DNA of 64,000 nucleotides from an uncultured Eubacteriales bacterium (GTDB lineage Bacteria > Bacillota > Clostridia > Oscillospirales > Acutalibacteraceae): assembly GCA_934436505.1 (NCBI GenBank), contig CAKSAP010000002.1, positions 124,001 through 188,000 on the forward strand. Direction: 5' to 3'. Positions 49,936 to 58,409 of the stretch are shown one piece after another. The position numbers and the translations under genes are program-made. The notes under the pieces were generated by a model. The model was not told the origin of the DNA. It saw only the letters and a list, made by a program, of their open reading frames with translations, and searched no databases. Numbering within the stretch: position 1 is the first letter of the stretch; the number at the start of each line of letters is the position of its first letter.

Positions 49936-50586
49936 ATGTTCAAACAGTTAAAAGAGGACATCGCAACCGTCAAGGACAGGGATCCTGCCGCAAAGTCAAA
50001 CGCTGAAATCTTATTTTTATATCCCGGGCTGAAGGCTATAAGGATGCACCGCAAGGCGCATTGGTTTTGGACGCATAATCATAAGTTTATAGCAAGGGCA
50101 ATATCTCAACGGGCGGTCAGAAAGACAGGAATTGAAATCCATCCTGCCGCAAAAATAGGTAAAAGATTTTTCATCGACCACGGAACAGGCGTGGTAATCG
50201 GAGAGACTACCGAAATCGGCGACGACGTTACACTCTATCAGGGCGTAACGCTCGGCGGAACGGGTAAAGATGTGGGAAAAAGGCATCCCACAATCGGCAA
50301 CGGCGTTATGATAGGCGCAGGTGCAAAGGTTTTAGGACCGTTTAAGGTCGGAGACAATTCAAATATTGCCGCAGGTGCGGTGGTGCTCGACGAAATACCA
50401 GAAAACTGTACGGCCGTCGGCGTTCCGGCAAGGATTGTCAAGCAGTACGGAAAACGAGTTGACAAGCTTGACCACATTCATATTCCCGATCCCGTGTCGC
50501 AGGAGCTTTGCAGAATGTCGGTTAAGATAGATAAATTACAAAAAGAGCTTGAGGAAGAAAGGAAGAAGCATAATGAGGATATATAA
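49936..50586 (+). CDS. cysE: Serine O-acetyltransferase
   Basis: 216 residues from ATG 49936 with GGAGGTG upstream. Left-handed beta-helix hexapeptide repeats with IDHGTGVVIGETTEIGDDVTLYQGVTLGGTGK near 78, the CysE signature. It makes O-acetylserine, the cysteine precursor. Its C-terminal helix overlaps the cysS start. Confidence 0.93.
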   Translation: MFKQLKEDIATVKDRDPAAKSNAEILFLYPGLKAIRMHRKAHWFWTHNHKFIARAISQRAVRKTGIEIHPAAKIGKRFFIDHGTGVVIGETTEIGDDVTLYQGVTLGGTGKDVGKRHPTIGNGVMIGAGAKVLGPFKVGDNSNIAAGAVVLDEIPENCTAVGVPARIVKQYGKRVDKLDHIHIPDPVSQELCRMSVKIDKLQKELEEERKKHNEDI

Positions 50587-51970
50587 CACGCTTACAAGAA
50601 GAAAAGAGGAGCTTAAAACCATCACGGACGGCGAGGTTAAAATTTACGCTTGCGGTCCTACGGTTTACAACTATATTCATATCGGAAATTCAAGACCGCT
50701 TTGCGTTTTTGACACGCTTCGCCGTTATCTTGAATACAGAGGCTACAAGGTTAATTTTGTTCAGAATTTCACCGATATTGACGACAAAATAATCAAAAAG
50801 GCGATTGAGGAAAATTCGGATTACAAGACTGTTTCGGAGAAATACATCAAGGAGTTCTGGACGGATGCAAAGGGACTTAATTTCCGTGAGGCTACCGTTC
50901 ATCCGAAGGCTACCGAAAATATCGACGAGATTATAAATATCATCACAACTCTTGTTGAAAAGGGCTATGCTTATCCCGTTGAAAACGGCGACGTTTATTT
51001 CAGCCCCAAGAAATTCTCAGACTACGGCAAGCTTTCGCATCAGCCACTTGAGGAGCTTGAGGCAGGCGCAAGAATTAACATCGGCGAGCTCAAAAGAGAG
51101 CCTATGGACTTCGCACTTTGGAAGGGTGCAAAGCCCGGCGAGCCCTATTGGGAGTCTCCGTGGGGCAAGGGCAGACCCGGTTGGCATATCGAGTGCTCTG
51201 CAATGGTTCATCGCTTCCTCGGAAATACGATTGATATTCACTGCGGCGGTCAGGATCTTATCTTCCCGCACCACGAAAATGAAATCGCACAGTCCGAGTG
51301 CTGCAACGGCGTTCCGTTCTCGCATTATTGGATGCACAACGGATATATCAATGTTGATAACGTTAAAATGTCAAAATCTCTCGGCAATTTCTTTACTGTC
51401 CGTGATGTAGCGGAAAAATACGGCTATGAGCCTATCCGTTACCTTATGATTTCATCGCAGTACAGAAGTCCGATAAATTACAGCGTCGATATAATCGAGC
51501 AGTGCAAGGCTTCGCTTCAGAGACTTTACACCTGCCGCAATAACCTTGATTTCGCATTGGAGAATGCAACGGATACCGTTCCCGAAAATGCACAGGAAAT
51601 CAAAAAGCAGCTCGATTCAAGACGTGAGCAGTTTATTGAGGCAATGGACGACGACCTCAACACAGCAGACGGTATTTCGGCTGTATTTGAACTTGTTAAG
51701 GATATAAACGTCAATGTAATTGACTCTAAATCGGCTGAGCTTATCAAGTATGCCATTGATTTGTTTGATGAATTGACAAATGTTCTCGGACTCGTTTATA
51801 ATAGAGATACAGGAAGCCTTGACGAAGAGGTTGAAAAGCTTATCGAAGCTCGCCAGAACGCTCGAAAGGAGAAAAATTGGGCTGAAGCGGACAGAATAAG
51901 AGATGAACTCAAAGCGCAGGGCATTGTACTCGAGGACACTCCGCAGGGCGTGAAGTGGCACAGGGAATAA
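50573..51970 (+). CDS. cysS: Cysteinyl-tRNA synthetase
   Basis: 465 residues from ATG 50573 (AAGGAAG upstream). YACGPTVYNYIHIGN (HIGH and zinc Cys) near 22, GGQDLIFPHHENE near 225, KMSKSLGNF near 265. Controlled with cysE by the T-box, which fits a Cys specifier. Confidence 0.96.
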   Translation: MRIYNTLTRRKEELKTITDGEVKIYACGPTVYNYIHIGNSRPLCVFDTLRRYLEYRGYKVNFVQNFTDIDDKIIKKAIEENSDYKTVSEKYIKEFWTDAKGLNFREATVHPKATENIDEIINIITTLVEKGYAYPVENGDVYFSPKKFSDYGKLSHQPLEELEAGARINIGELKREPMDFALWKGAKPGEPYWESPWGKGRPGWHIECSAMVHRFLGNTIDIHCGGQDLIFPHHENEIAQSECCNGVPFSHYWMHNGYINVDNVKMSKSLGNFFTVRDVAEKYGYEPIRYLMISSQYRSPINYSVDIIEQCKASLQRLYTCRNNLDFALENATDTVPENAQEIKKQLDSRREQFIEAMDDDLNTADGISAVFELVKDINVNVIDSKSAELIKYAIDLFDELTNVLGLVYNRDTGSLDEEVEKLIEARQNARKEKNWAEADRIRDELKAQGIVLEDTPQGVKWHRE

Positions 51971-51981
51971 GGAGGAAAAAT

Positions 51982-52848
51982 ATGGGTGTATTAAACAGAT
52001 CGGCAATTAAGTATGAGGCTAAAAATTTCATTTCTACCGACACAAGATGGTTGAAAATGTTCTTTGCGGCAATCATCATTTATATCTTGAATAACGGTAT
52101 CAGCATTTATTACAATGTGAGAAGCATCTTTTCCGACGGCTTTACTTATTTTGACGATTACTATTCTCAGGGCTCTGATAGCAGCATCGGAATCGGCAGC
52201 GTAAGCGGTGTAATCAGCATCATTCTTTTGCCGTTTATCGTTTCTCTTGCAGGGTATTATCTCAATCACATCAGGGGCTTTAACCCCGAGTGGAAGTCTA
52301 TATACAAAGAGGGCTTCGACAGGTTCGGAAAATACCTTTCGACTATGATTGTTACAAATATTATTATCGGACTTTGGTCATTGCTCTTTGTTATTCCGGG
52401 CGTAATTAAGGGGTATGCATACTCGCAGGTAAAGTACATTCTCCACGACAACCCCAATCTCAACTCACAGGACGCAAGAAGAATGAGCGATATTATGACA
52501 AAGGGTTATAAATCCGACTTGTTCGTGCTTGATTTGAGCTTCTTTGCTTGGTACTTGCTTGTTGCGTGCACCGCAGGAATTGCGATTATATATGTTACAC
52601 CCTATGTTGAAACAACAAAGGCTATGTACTACGAAAACCTTAAAAAGCACGCTATTGACTCGGGTCTTATATCGCCCGACTCTTTCGGAATTATTCCTGT
52701 TATGCCGAATATGAATTTTGACCGCAATCCTATGGATTACAACGGCTTTTCATACGGCTCGGACGGTATGAGCGTTGACTTTACCGTTGAGAACGAAAAG
52801 GCTCCCGAAACGAAAGACGACAACGACGGCGACAAATTTAATTTCTAA
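51982..52848 (+). CDS. DUF975-family membrane protein
   Basis: 288 residues from ATG 51982 after AAGGAGG. Four to six membrane helices (about 20-37, 70-92, 115-140, 175-205) and the GYAYSQVKYILHDNPNLNSQDARRMSDIMTKGYK segment that marks DUF975. C-terminal 80 residues are polar and acidic. Role unknown; the family is common in Clostridia and streptococci. It may share the cysS transcript. Confidence 0.8.
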   Translation: MGVLNRSAIKYEAKNFISTDTRWLKMFFAAIIIYILNNGISIYYNVRSIFSDGFTYFDDYYSQGSDSSIGIGSVSGVISIILLPFIVSLAGYYLNHIRGFNPEWKSIYKEGFDRFGKYLSTMIVTNIIIGLWSLLFVIPGVIKGYAYSQVKYILHDNPNLNSQDARRMSDIMTKGYKSDLFVLDLSFFAWYLLVACTAGIAIIYVTPYVETTKAMYYENLKKHAIDSGLISPDSFGIIPVMPNMNFDRNPMDYNGFSYGSDGMSVDFTVENEKAPETKDDNDGDKFNF

Positions 52849-52865
52849 TTTTTTTGAAAAAAGTG

Positions 52866-52894
52866 TTGACAAGTGTTTTTACTTGTGCTATCTT
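52866..52894 (+). promoter_or_regulatory. Promoter with internal dyad before the Trp T-box
   Basis: TTGACA (52866-52871), 17 bp, TATCTT (52889-52894). Between the two boxes lies a perfect dyad ACAAGT-gttttt-ACTTGT (52869-52886), which could bind a repressor that blocks RNA polymerase. Confidence 0.65.
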
Positions 52895-52918
52895 ATAGAA
52901 AACAACACAAAACCTACG

Positions 52919-53173
52919 ATTAAGAGTAGTAACCTTTTACAGAAGCTCAAAGAGAGTTGCCGACAGTGAGATGGCAGCAGTGAAATTTAAGGCGAATGGA
53001 CTTATGAGGGCGGTCGAAAGCGTTTTCGCAAGTAGTAACCGACGGGGTGTACCCGTTACAGTACAGCTCATATATTTCAGTATGAGGCAGAGCGGGCGAA
53101 TTTATTTCGTCAACTTGGGTGGTACCGCAGGTATTTATATCCTGTCCCAATTATTGGGACAGGATTTTTTATT
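52919..53173 (+). promoter_or_regulatory. Tryptophan T-box leader
   Basis: GATTAAGAGTAGTA opening, specifier loop GCGAATGGACTTATGAG with TGG (52997-52999, Trp), aligned with the same loop of the Cys T-box, core TGGGTGGTACCGCA (53116-53129) and a 12-bp terminator ATCCTGTCCCAA/TTGGGACAGGAT with T6 (53139-53170). It should turn on the ABC transporter when tRNA-Trp is uncharged. Confidence 0.9.
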
Positions 53174-53191
53174 TTTATTTGGAGTGATTTT

Positions 53192-53230
53192 ATGATAATT
53201 TTAACAAGACGATGGCGATGGCGACAGTAA
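53192..53230 (+). CDS. 12-residue leader peptide with two Trp codons
   Basis: ATG 53192 follows TTTGGAG with 7-nt spacing and opens the frame MIILTRRWRWRQ, ending at TAA 53228-53230. It lies after the T-box terminator and 54 nt before the transporter gene. Two TGG codons in twelve, at a gene set expected to move tryptophan, suggest a ribosome-stalling sensor. TAATTTT (53196-53202) can pair with AAAATTA (53264-53270), and GTGATT (53184-53189) with AATCAC (53278-53283), flanking the transporter SD. Confidence 0.55.
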   Translation: MIILTRRWRWRQ

Positions 53231-53284
53231 AATTAAAACCCGAAAATCATCAAAGCATTTTATAAAATTAAGGAGCTAATCACC

Positions 53285-54331
53285 ATGAAAAAAATTACAA
53301 AAGCATTATCAATATTACTCGTATTCGCACTTGTTTTAGGCTTTGCGGCTTGCGCAAACGGCAAAAATTCAGACAACAACGCATCAAAGACTTATAAAAT
53401 CGGCATTTGCAACTATGTCGATGACGCATCACTCAATCAGATTTATGAAAATATCGAAGCACAGTTAAAGGTAATCGAGCAGGAAAAGGGCGTTAAGTTC
53501 AATATCCTTTACGACAACTGCAACGCCGATTCAAACGTTCTCGCTCAGATTATTTCAAACTTCAAGGCTGAAAACGTTGACCTTATGGTCGGTATCGCAA
53601 CACCCGTAGCAATCGCAATGCAGGCGGCAACAACAGATATTCCGATTGTTTTCTCGGCAGTTTCCGATCCCGTCGGCGCAGGACTTGTAAATTCACTTGA
53701 TAACCCCGGCGCAAACATCACAGGCACCTCGGATTACCTCAATACAGAGGCAATTATGAATCTTATCCTTGCAAACAACCCCGAAACAAAAACAGTAGGT
53801 CTCCTTTACGATATGGGTCAGGATTCCTCAAAAACACCGATTGAAGAGGCAAAGAAATTCCTCGACAAAAAGGGTATTAAATATGTTGAACGCACAGGAA
53901 CAACCATTGCAGAGGTTCAGCAGGCAGCTCAGGCTCTTGTAAACGATAAGGTTGACGCAGTATTCACACCTACCGACAATACAATTATGAAATCAGAGCT
54001 TTCAATTTACGAAACCTTTGCAGCGGCTAAAATCCCGCACTTCACAGGCGCAGATTCATTTGCACTTAACGGCGCATTCCTCGGCTACGGCGTTGATTAT
54101 ATCAAGCTTGGCGTTGAAACAGCAAAGATGATTGCAAATATTCTTGTTGACGGTGCAGACACGGCAACTCTTCCCGTAACTGTATTTGATAACGGCACGG
54201 CAACAATCAACACCGATATATGCAAGGAGCTTGGATACGATTACAACACACTTGAAACAACCTTCAAGCCCTATTGCACAAAAATTCAGAGCATAACAAC
54301 CGCAGAGAGCTTTACCTCGGCGGCAGAATAA
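53285..54331 (+). CDS. trpX: ABC transporter substrate-binding lipoprotein (COG2984, TrpX-like)
   Basis: 348 residues, AAGGAG site. Lipobox GFAAC puts the lipidated Cys at 23. Periplasmic-binding fold with YKIGICNYVDDASLNQIYENI, LMVGIATPVAIAMQAATTDIPIVFSAVSDPVGAGLV and GYGVDYIKLGVETAKM blocks of the COG2984 family. The Trp T-box upstream makes tryptophan or a Trp precursor the likely substrate. Confidence 0.85.
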   Translation: MKKITKALSILLVFALVLGFAACANGKNSDNNASKTYKIGICNYVDDASLNQIYENIEAQLKVIEQEKGVKFNILYDNCNADSNVLAQIISNFKAENVDLMVGIATPVAIAMQAATTDIPIVFSAVSDPVGAGLVNSLDNPGANITGTSDYLNTEAIMNLILANNPETKTVGLLYDMGQDSSKTPIEEAKKFLDKKGIKYVERTGTTIAEVQQAAQALVNDKVDAVFTPTDNTIMKSELSIYETFAAAKIPHFTGADSFALNGAFLGYGVDYIKLGVETAKMIANILVDGADTATLPVTVFDNGTATINTDICKELGYDYNTLETTFKPYCTKIQSITTAESFTSAAE

Positions 54332-54350
54332 ACAGGAGACTTAACAAATT

Positions 54351-55283
54351 ATGAGCTTAGTATCAGCCACAGCATTATTACAAACAGCATTTGAATTGGG
54401 ACTTATCAGCTCCCTTACGGTGCTTGCACTGTTTTTGAGCTATTCAATGCTTAATGTCTGCGACTTATCAACTGACGGATGCTTCACACTCGGAGCGTCC
54501 GTCGGCGCAGTTGTCGCAATATCGGGACACCCGTATCTTTCAATCGCAGCGGCAATGCTCGCAGGTATCGCATCGGGCTTCATAACCGCCATTTTGCAGA
54601 CGAAAATGGGCGTTGACAGCCTGCTTGCGGGAATTATCGTCAACACGGCATTGTATTCGATAAACATAGCGGCTATGGGCAATTCGTCATTGCTTAATAT
54701 GAATAAAACCGAAACCGTTTTTACAAAAATGAAAACGCTTATTGCAGGCACCTTCCTCGAAAAGCAGTCGGTGCTTATTGTCTCGCTGATAGCGGTGGTG
54801 CTTGTGATTTTGTTCTTGTCGCTTTTCCTGAAAACAAAGCTGGGACTTGCAATTCGTGCGACGGGTAACAATCCCGATATGGTTCGTTCTTCGTCAATAA
54901 ACCCTGCGTTTACAACGATTATCGGACTTTGCGTTTCAAACGCTTTCACGGGACTTTCGGGCTGCTTGCTTGCACAGTCTCAAAAGTCGGTAAACATTGA
55001 TATAGGTACGGGTATGGTAACAGTTGCCCTCGCTTCGCTTCTTATCGGCGGCGTGTTTATGCGTAAAGGTAAGATTACCGCAAAGGCGATAGGCGTGGTT
55101 ATCGGAGCTATCGTGTTCCGCCTTGTTTATACCGTTGCGCTTCGCTTCAATATGCCTGCTTCAATGCTCAAACTGGTATCCTCGGTAATTGTTATAATCG
55201 CAATTTCAGGACCTTATCTCAAGAGTAAATATCCCGAATTTAAGAGAAGATTAGACCACAACAAAGCAAGGAGGGCGGCATAA
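54351..55283 (+). CDS. trpY: ABC transporter permease (TrpY-like)
   Basis: 310 residues with eight to ten hydrophobic helices; the CDLSTDGCFTLGASVGAVVAI start, GVDSLLAGIIVNTALYSINI and GLCVSNAFTGLSGCLLAQSQ blocks fit the COG4120 permease paired with COG2984. It overlaps the ATPase gene by 1 nt. Confidence 0.85.
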   Translation: MSLVSATALLQTAFELGLISSLTVLALFLSYSMLNVCDLSTDGCFTLGASVGAVVAISGHPYLSIAAAMLAGIASGFITAILQTKMGVDSLLAGIIVNTALYSINIAAMGNSSLLNMNKTETVFTKMKTLIAGTFLEKQSVLIVSLIAVVLVILFLSLFLKTKLGLAIRATGNNPDMVRSSSINPAFTTIIGLCVSNAFTGLSGCLLAQSQKSVNIDIGTGMVTVALASLLIGGVFMRKGKITAKAIGVVIGAIVFRLVYTVALRFNMPASMLKLVSSVIVIIAISGPYLKSKYPEFKRRLDHNKARRAA

Positions 55284-56068
55284 TGCTTGAAATAACAAAC
55301 ATTACAAAGACCTTCAATCCCGATACCGTCAACGCAAAGCTCGCTCTCGACAACCTTTCTTTGAGTGTTAAGGACGGCGACTTCATTTCGATTATCGGTG
55401 CAAACGGCGCAGGCAAATCAACGCTTTTTAACGCTATCGCAGGCGATTTTATAACCGATACGGGCAGTATCGTTCTTGACGGAGAGGATATAACCTTAAC
55501 CCCCTCGCACAAAAGGGCAAAGGTTATCGGACGTCTTTTCCAAGACCCTATGCGTGGCAGCGCACCCGGAATGAGCATTGAGGAAAATCTTGCTCTTGCG
55601 GCAGGCAAGGGCGGTTGGTTGAGCAAAATCAATAAAAAGGATAAAGAGGAATTCCGTCAAAGGCTCTCTCTTTTGAATATGGGACTTGAGGACAGAATGC
55701 AGCAGCCCGTAGGTCTTTTGTCGGGCGGTCAGAGGCAGGCGTTGACGCTTATGATGGCTACATACACTCCGCCGAAGCTGTTGCTGCTTGATGAGCACAC
55801 AGCGGCTCTTGACCCCTCAACTGCCGAAAAGGTGCTTGAGCTTACGACAAAAATCGTAGAGGAAAACCACCTCACTTGCCTTATGATTACGCATAATATG
55901 CAGTCGGCTCTCGACCTCGGAAACAGAACGGTTATGATGGATAAGGGAACTGTTATTTTTGACGTTGAGGGCGAGGAGAGAGCAAAGCTCGGCGTTTCAG
56001 ATTTGCTTGAACAGTTTAAGCTCTCAGCCGGTAAGGCTCTTGACAATGACAGAATGTTGTTGACTTGA
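55283..56068 (+). CDS. trpZ: ABC transporter ATP-binding protein (TrpZ-like)
   Basis: 261 residues. Walker A GANGAGKSTLF near 38, Q-loop RLFQDP near 88, signature LSGGQRQAL near 145, Walker B LLLLDEHTAALDP near 166, H-loop TH near 200. COG1101-type partner of the two preceding genes. Confidence 0.9.
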   Translation: MLEITNITKTFNPDTVNAKLALDNLSLSVKDGDFISIIGANGAGKSTLFNAIAGDFITDTGSIVLDGEDITLTPSHKRAKVIGRLFQDPMRGSAPGMSIEENLALAAGKGGWLSKINKKDKEEFRQRLSLLNMGLEDRMQQPVGLLSGGQRQALTLMMATYTPPKLLLLDEHTAALDPSTAEKVLELTTKIVEENHLTCLMITHNMQSALDLGNRTVMMDKGTVIFDVEGEERAKLGVSDLLEQFKLSAGKALDNDRMLLT

Positions 56069-56088
56069 TACAATATAATATTTTACAT

Positions 56089-56129
56089 AAAAAGCTCGTT
56101 ATTGGCTGAGTGCCAATAACGGGCTTTTA
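56089..56129 (+). terminator. Terminator of the ABC transporter operon
   Basis: AAAAGCTCGTTATTGGC pairs with GCCAATAACGGGCTTTT (one G-U) around TGAGT, with a T-rich end. Confidence 0.9.
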
Positions 56130-56173
56130 TCATATTTACCCTTAGAAAAGCATATTCTTTATCGGGTGATAAT

Positions 56174-56980
56174 ATGGAATATGAATTAAGGGAATACGAA
56201 GCGGATTACCGTGATTTACGCAGAGATCGCAGCAGGTCGAGAGCCGCAGCACAGGACGAACAGCCGAAAAAGGTCAGCGACTTGATGACCTCTGTTATTA
56301 TAACGCAAATGGTCGTGTTTTCATTGGTGTTGCTTCTCTTTTTTGCCTTTTATAAGACCGAGAGCAAGACCTTTATCGCTATAAACGAGTTCTATAATTC
56401 GATAATGCAAAAGGATTTGACGGCAAAGGACTTGGCGGACTGTGTTCGTTCGGTAATTGCCTTTGTTTCGGAGCCTAACAACCGTGCACCCGAGGAAACA
56501 GCCGTCGAGGAGGAGCTGACGGGCGCAGGCGGCGAAGATTTAATGTATGTTGACGGAACAACCGCCTCATTTTCGCCTGTGTTTTTCAGCAAGCCGATGG
56601 TAAAGCCCGTTGAATATACAAGAATTACATCACGTTTCGGCTACAGAATGAACCCCGTTACAAATAAATACGGCTTCCATTCGGGCGTTGACCTTGCCGC
56701 AAAATCGGGAACGCCGATAAAAGCCGCTTTTGACGGAAAAATTGTAAAGGCTTCCTATTCCGATATAAGAGGTAACTACATTTTTCTTGAATCAGAGGGA
56801 AATATCACGACGGTTTACTGTCATTGCTCGGAGCTGATAGCCGAGGAGGGCGCAAACGTCAGAGCAGGGGAGATTATCGCTAAAGTCGGCTCGACGGGAC
56901 AGGCGACAGGTCCGCATTTGCACTTTGAAATCCGTATCGGCTCGGTGCGACATAATCCGCTGTGGGTGCTTGAGAGCTGA
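56174..56980 (+). CDS. Membrane-anchored M23 (LytM) protein, SpoIVFA-like
   Basis: 268 residues. Polar N-terminus 1-38, one membrane helix 39-62, a linker, then an M23 domain (about 150-268) with HSGVDLAA, HCSEL and GPHLHFEIR, so the zinc ligands H, D and H are intact. Followed without a gap by an M50 protease gene, the arrangement of spoIVFA-spoIVFB, where the LytM partner restrains the intramembrane protease during sporulation. Bacillus SpoIVFA is degenerate in its LytM site; this one is not. Confidence 0.75.
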   Translation: MEYELREYEADYRDLRRDRSRSRAAAQDEQPKKVSDLMTSVIITQMVVFSLVLLLFFAFYKTESKTFIAINEFYNSIMQKDLTAKDLADCVRSVIAFVSEPNNRAPEETAVEEELTGAGGEDLMYVDGTTASFSPVFFSKPMVKPVEYTRITSRFGYRMNPVTNKYGFHSGVDLAAKSGTPIKAAFDGKIVKASYSDIRGNYIFLESEGNITTVYCHCSELIAEEGANVRAGEIIAKVGSTGQATGPHLHFEIRIGSVRHNPLWVLES

Positions 56981-57585
56981 TGCGTTTTTCCGTAAGAGGC
57001 GTAAGCGTTAAAATTGATTTTCTGTTTGCGGCTTGCGTAACCTTTTTAATGAGCTTTAATATCAATGACGAGATACGCTATGCAATTTTGTTTTCAATTT
57101 TGCACGAAACGGGTCATCTTTTGGCGATTGCTTTATGCGGAGAAAAGCCCGATACCGTGCGTTTTGGCATTTTCGGAATGACGATAATCAGAAAAAACGA
57201 CATAACGCAAGACTATAAAAAAGAGTTCATCACGGCTGTAAGCGGACCGATGATGAACTTTTTTCTTCTTTTTGTGTTTGCGCTCTTATATGCTTTTTAC
57301 AGCAAGGATATTTTTCTTAAAATGGCGGCAATAAATCTGATAATCGGTCTTTTTAACATAATGCCCGTGTTTTCTCTCGACGGCGGCAGAGCTCTTGAAA
57401 GTTTGCTTCTTTCTAAAATTTCCGCTGAAAAAAGCGAAAAAATCATAACTGCGGTGTCTGTTGTTTTTCTCGTTCCTATGACCTTTTTCGGATTTTACAT
57501 ACTTATTAAAAGCGGTTATAATTTCACCTTTTTGGCAATAAGTATATATTTATCGGTAATGCTTTTTATAAAAAATTCAAAATGA
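56980..57585 (+). CDS. spoIVFB: Site-2 (M50) intramembrane protease, SpoIVFB-like
   Basis: 201 residues, four to six membrane helices. HETGH (42-46) in LHETGHLLAI and FSLDGGRAL with Asp134 are the zinc ligands of the M50B family. It lacks PDZ or CBS domains. In relatives SpoIVFB cleaves pro-sigma-K. The start overlaps the stop of the preceding gene by 1 nt. Confidence 0.8.
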   Translation: MRFSVRGVSVKIDFLFAACVTFLMSFNINDEIRYAILFSILHETGHLLAIALCGEKPDTVRFGIFGMTIIRKNDITQDYKKEFITAVSGPMMNFFLLFVFALLYAFYSKDIFLKMAAINLIIGLFNIMPVFSLDGGRALESLLLSKISAEKSEKIITAVSVVFLVPMTFFGFYILIKSGYNFTFLAISIYLSVMLFIKNSK

Positions 57586-57613
57586 AAGCCTCCGTTTATA
57601 AAACAGAGGCTTC
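57585..57613. terminator. Convergent terminator
   Basis: AAGCCTC (57586-57592) pairs with GAGGCTT (57606-57612), with inner GTTT/AAAC pairing. T-rich on the minus side; serves the spoIVFB-like gene and the TetR gene. Confidence 0.6.
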
Positions 57614-57615
57614 GG

Positions 57616-58191
57616 TTATGCTTTGTGCATATTTTCAAATTTTTTGATGTATTCGGCGCTTTGCTTTAAGAATTGCTGTGTGTCAAAGGCATCGTTTTTA
57701 AGGCTGTTTTGAATTATAATTCCGTCGGAAACCGTCAAAATCAGCCAAGTGAAATAGTCGGCGGATACCCTGTCGGTTCGTTCGGCTATTTTAGAAGAAA
57801 TGAGCTTTTGGAATTCATCGTAGCGGTGGATAAGCTTTGCTCTGATTTCCTCGTCTCCGAGTAAAGCGGCATCGAACAAATGAAGCCTCAGGCCTGAGTA
57901 AGCGATATTCCTTTCAATAACATAGTTGACAAGACGGTGAGGGGAGGTATCCTTCTCCTTGTTTTCCGTCCACTGTATCAGCTCGTCCCATTGGCGTGAA
58001 AGATAGCGGTCTGTAACGGCGAAAAGGATTTCGTTCTTGCTTTTATAATAATAATACAGCGTGCCTTTGGAGATGTTCGCCTTTTCGGCTATCTTTGCGA
58101 GAGTTACCTCGGAAAAGCTGTTTTCTTTCAAAAGCTCCTCCGCTGTATCGAGAATAATTTCATTGATGTTTTCGGGTCTTTGTGCTGCCAT
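57616..58191 (-). CDS. TetR-family regulator
   Basis: 191 residues from 58191. N-terminal HTH at about 10-55: ILDTAEELLKENSFSEVTLAKIAEKANISKGTLYYYYKSKNEIL. The C-terminal ligand domain is variable. It is divergent from the flavoprotein operon, whose leader contains two matching dyads, so it is the obvious candidate repressor; ligand unknown. Confidence 0.9.
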   Translation of the reverse strand: MAAQRPENINEIILDTAEELLKENSFSEVTLAKIAEKANISKGTLYYYYKSKNEILFAVTDRYLSRQWDELIQWTENKEKDTSPHRLVNYVIERNIAYSGLRLHLFDAALLGDEEIRAKLIHRYDEFQKLISSKIAERTDRVSADYFTWLILTVSDGIIIQNSLKNDAFDTQQFLKQSAEYIKKFENMHKA

Positions 58192-58289
58192 AATATCTCT
58201 CCACTAAAAATATTGCCTAAAGTATAACACGAATATTGAACAATGTCCACAAAAAAATCGGACAAAAGCGATTTTTTTAGTTAAAAGTA

Positions 58290-58318
58290 TTGACAAACAC
58301 TTTTTACAGACTTATACT
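58290..58318 (+). promoter_or_regulatory. Promoter of the flavoprotein/kinase operon
   Basis: TTGACA (58290-58295), 17 bp, TATACT (58313-58318): near consensus. Confidence 0.85.
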
Positions 58319-58329
58319 TAATCTATTCA

Positions 58330-58381
58330 GTCGGTCATTTAACCGACATATTTTTTAAGTGCAGTCGGGCGTTCGACCGAC
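58330..58381 (+). promoter_or_regulatory. Two tandem TetR-type operators
   Basis: GTCGGT-N6-ACCGAC (58330-58347) and GTCGGG-N6-ACCGAC (58364-58381) share the 18-bp plan GTCGGn-N6-nCCGAC; centres are 34 bp apart. Both lie between the expected transcription start and the first gene, where bound repressor would block elongation or initiation. Confidence 0.75.
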
Positions 58382-58409
58382 TGTGAAGATGATAAAAGAG
58401 GCTTGAATT

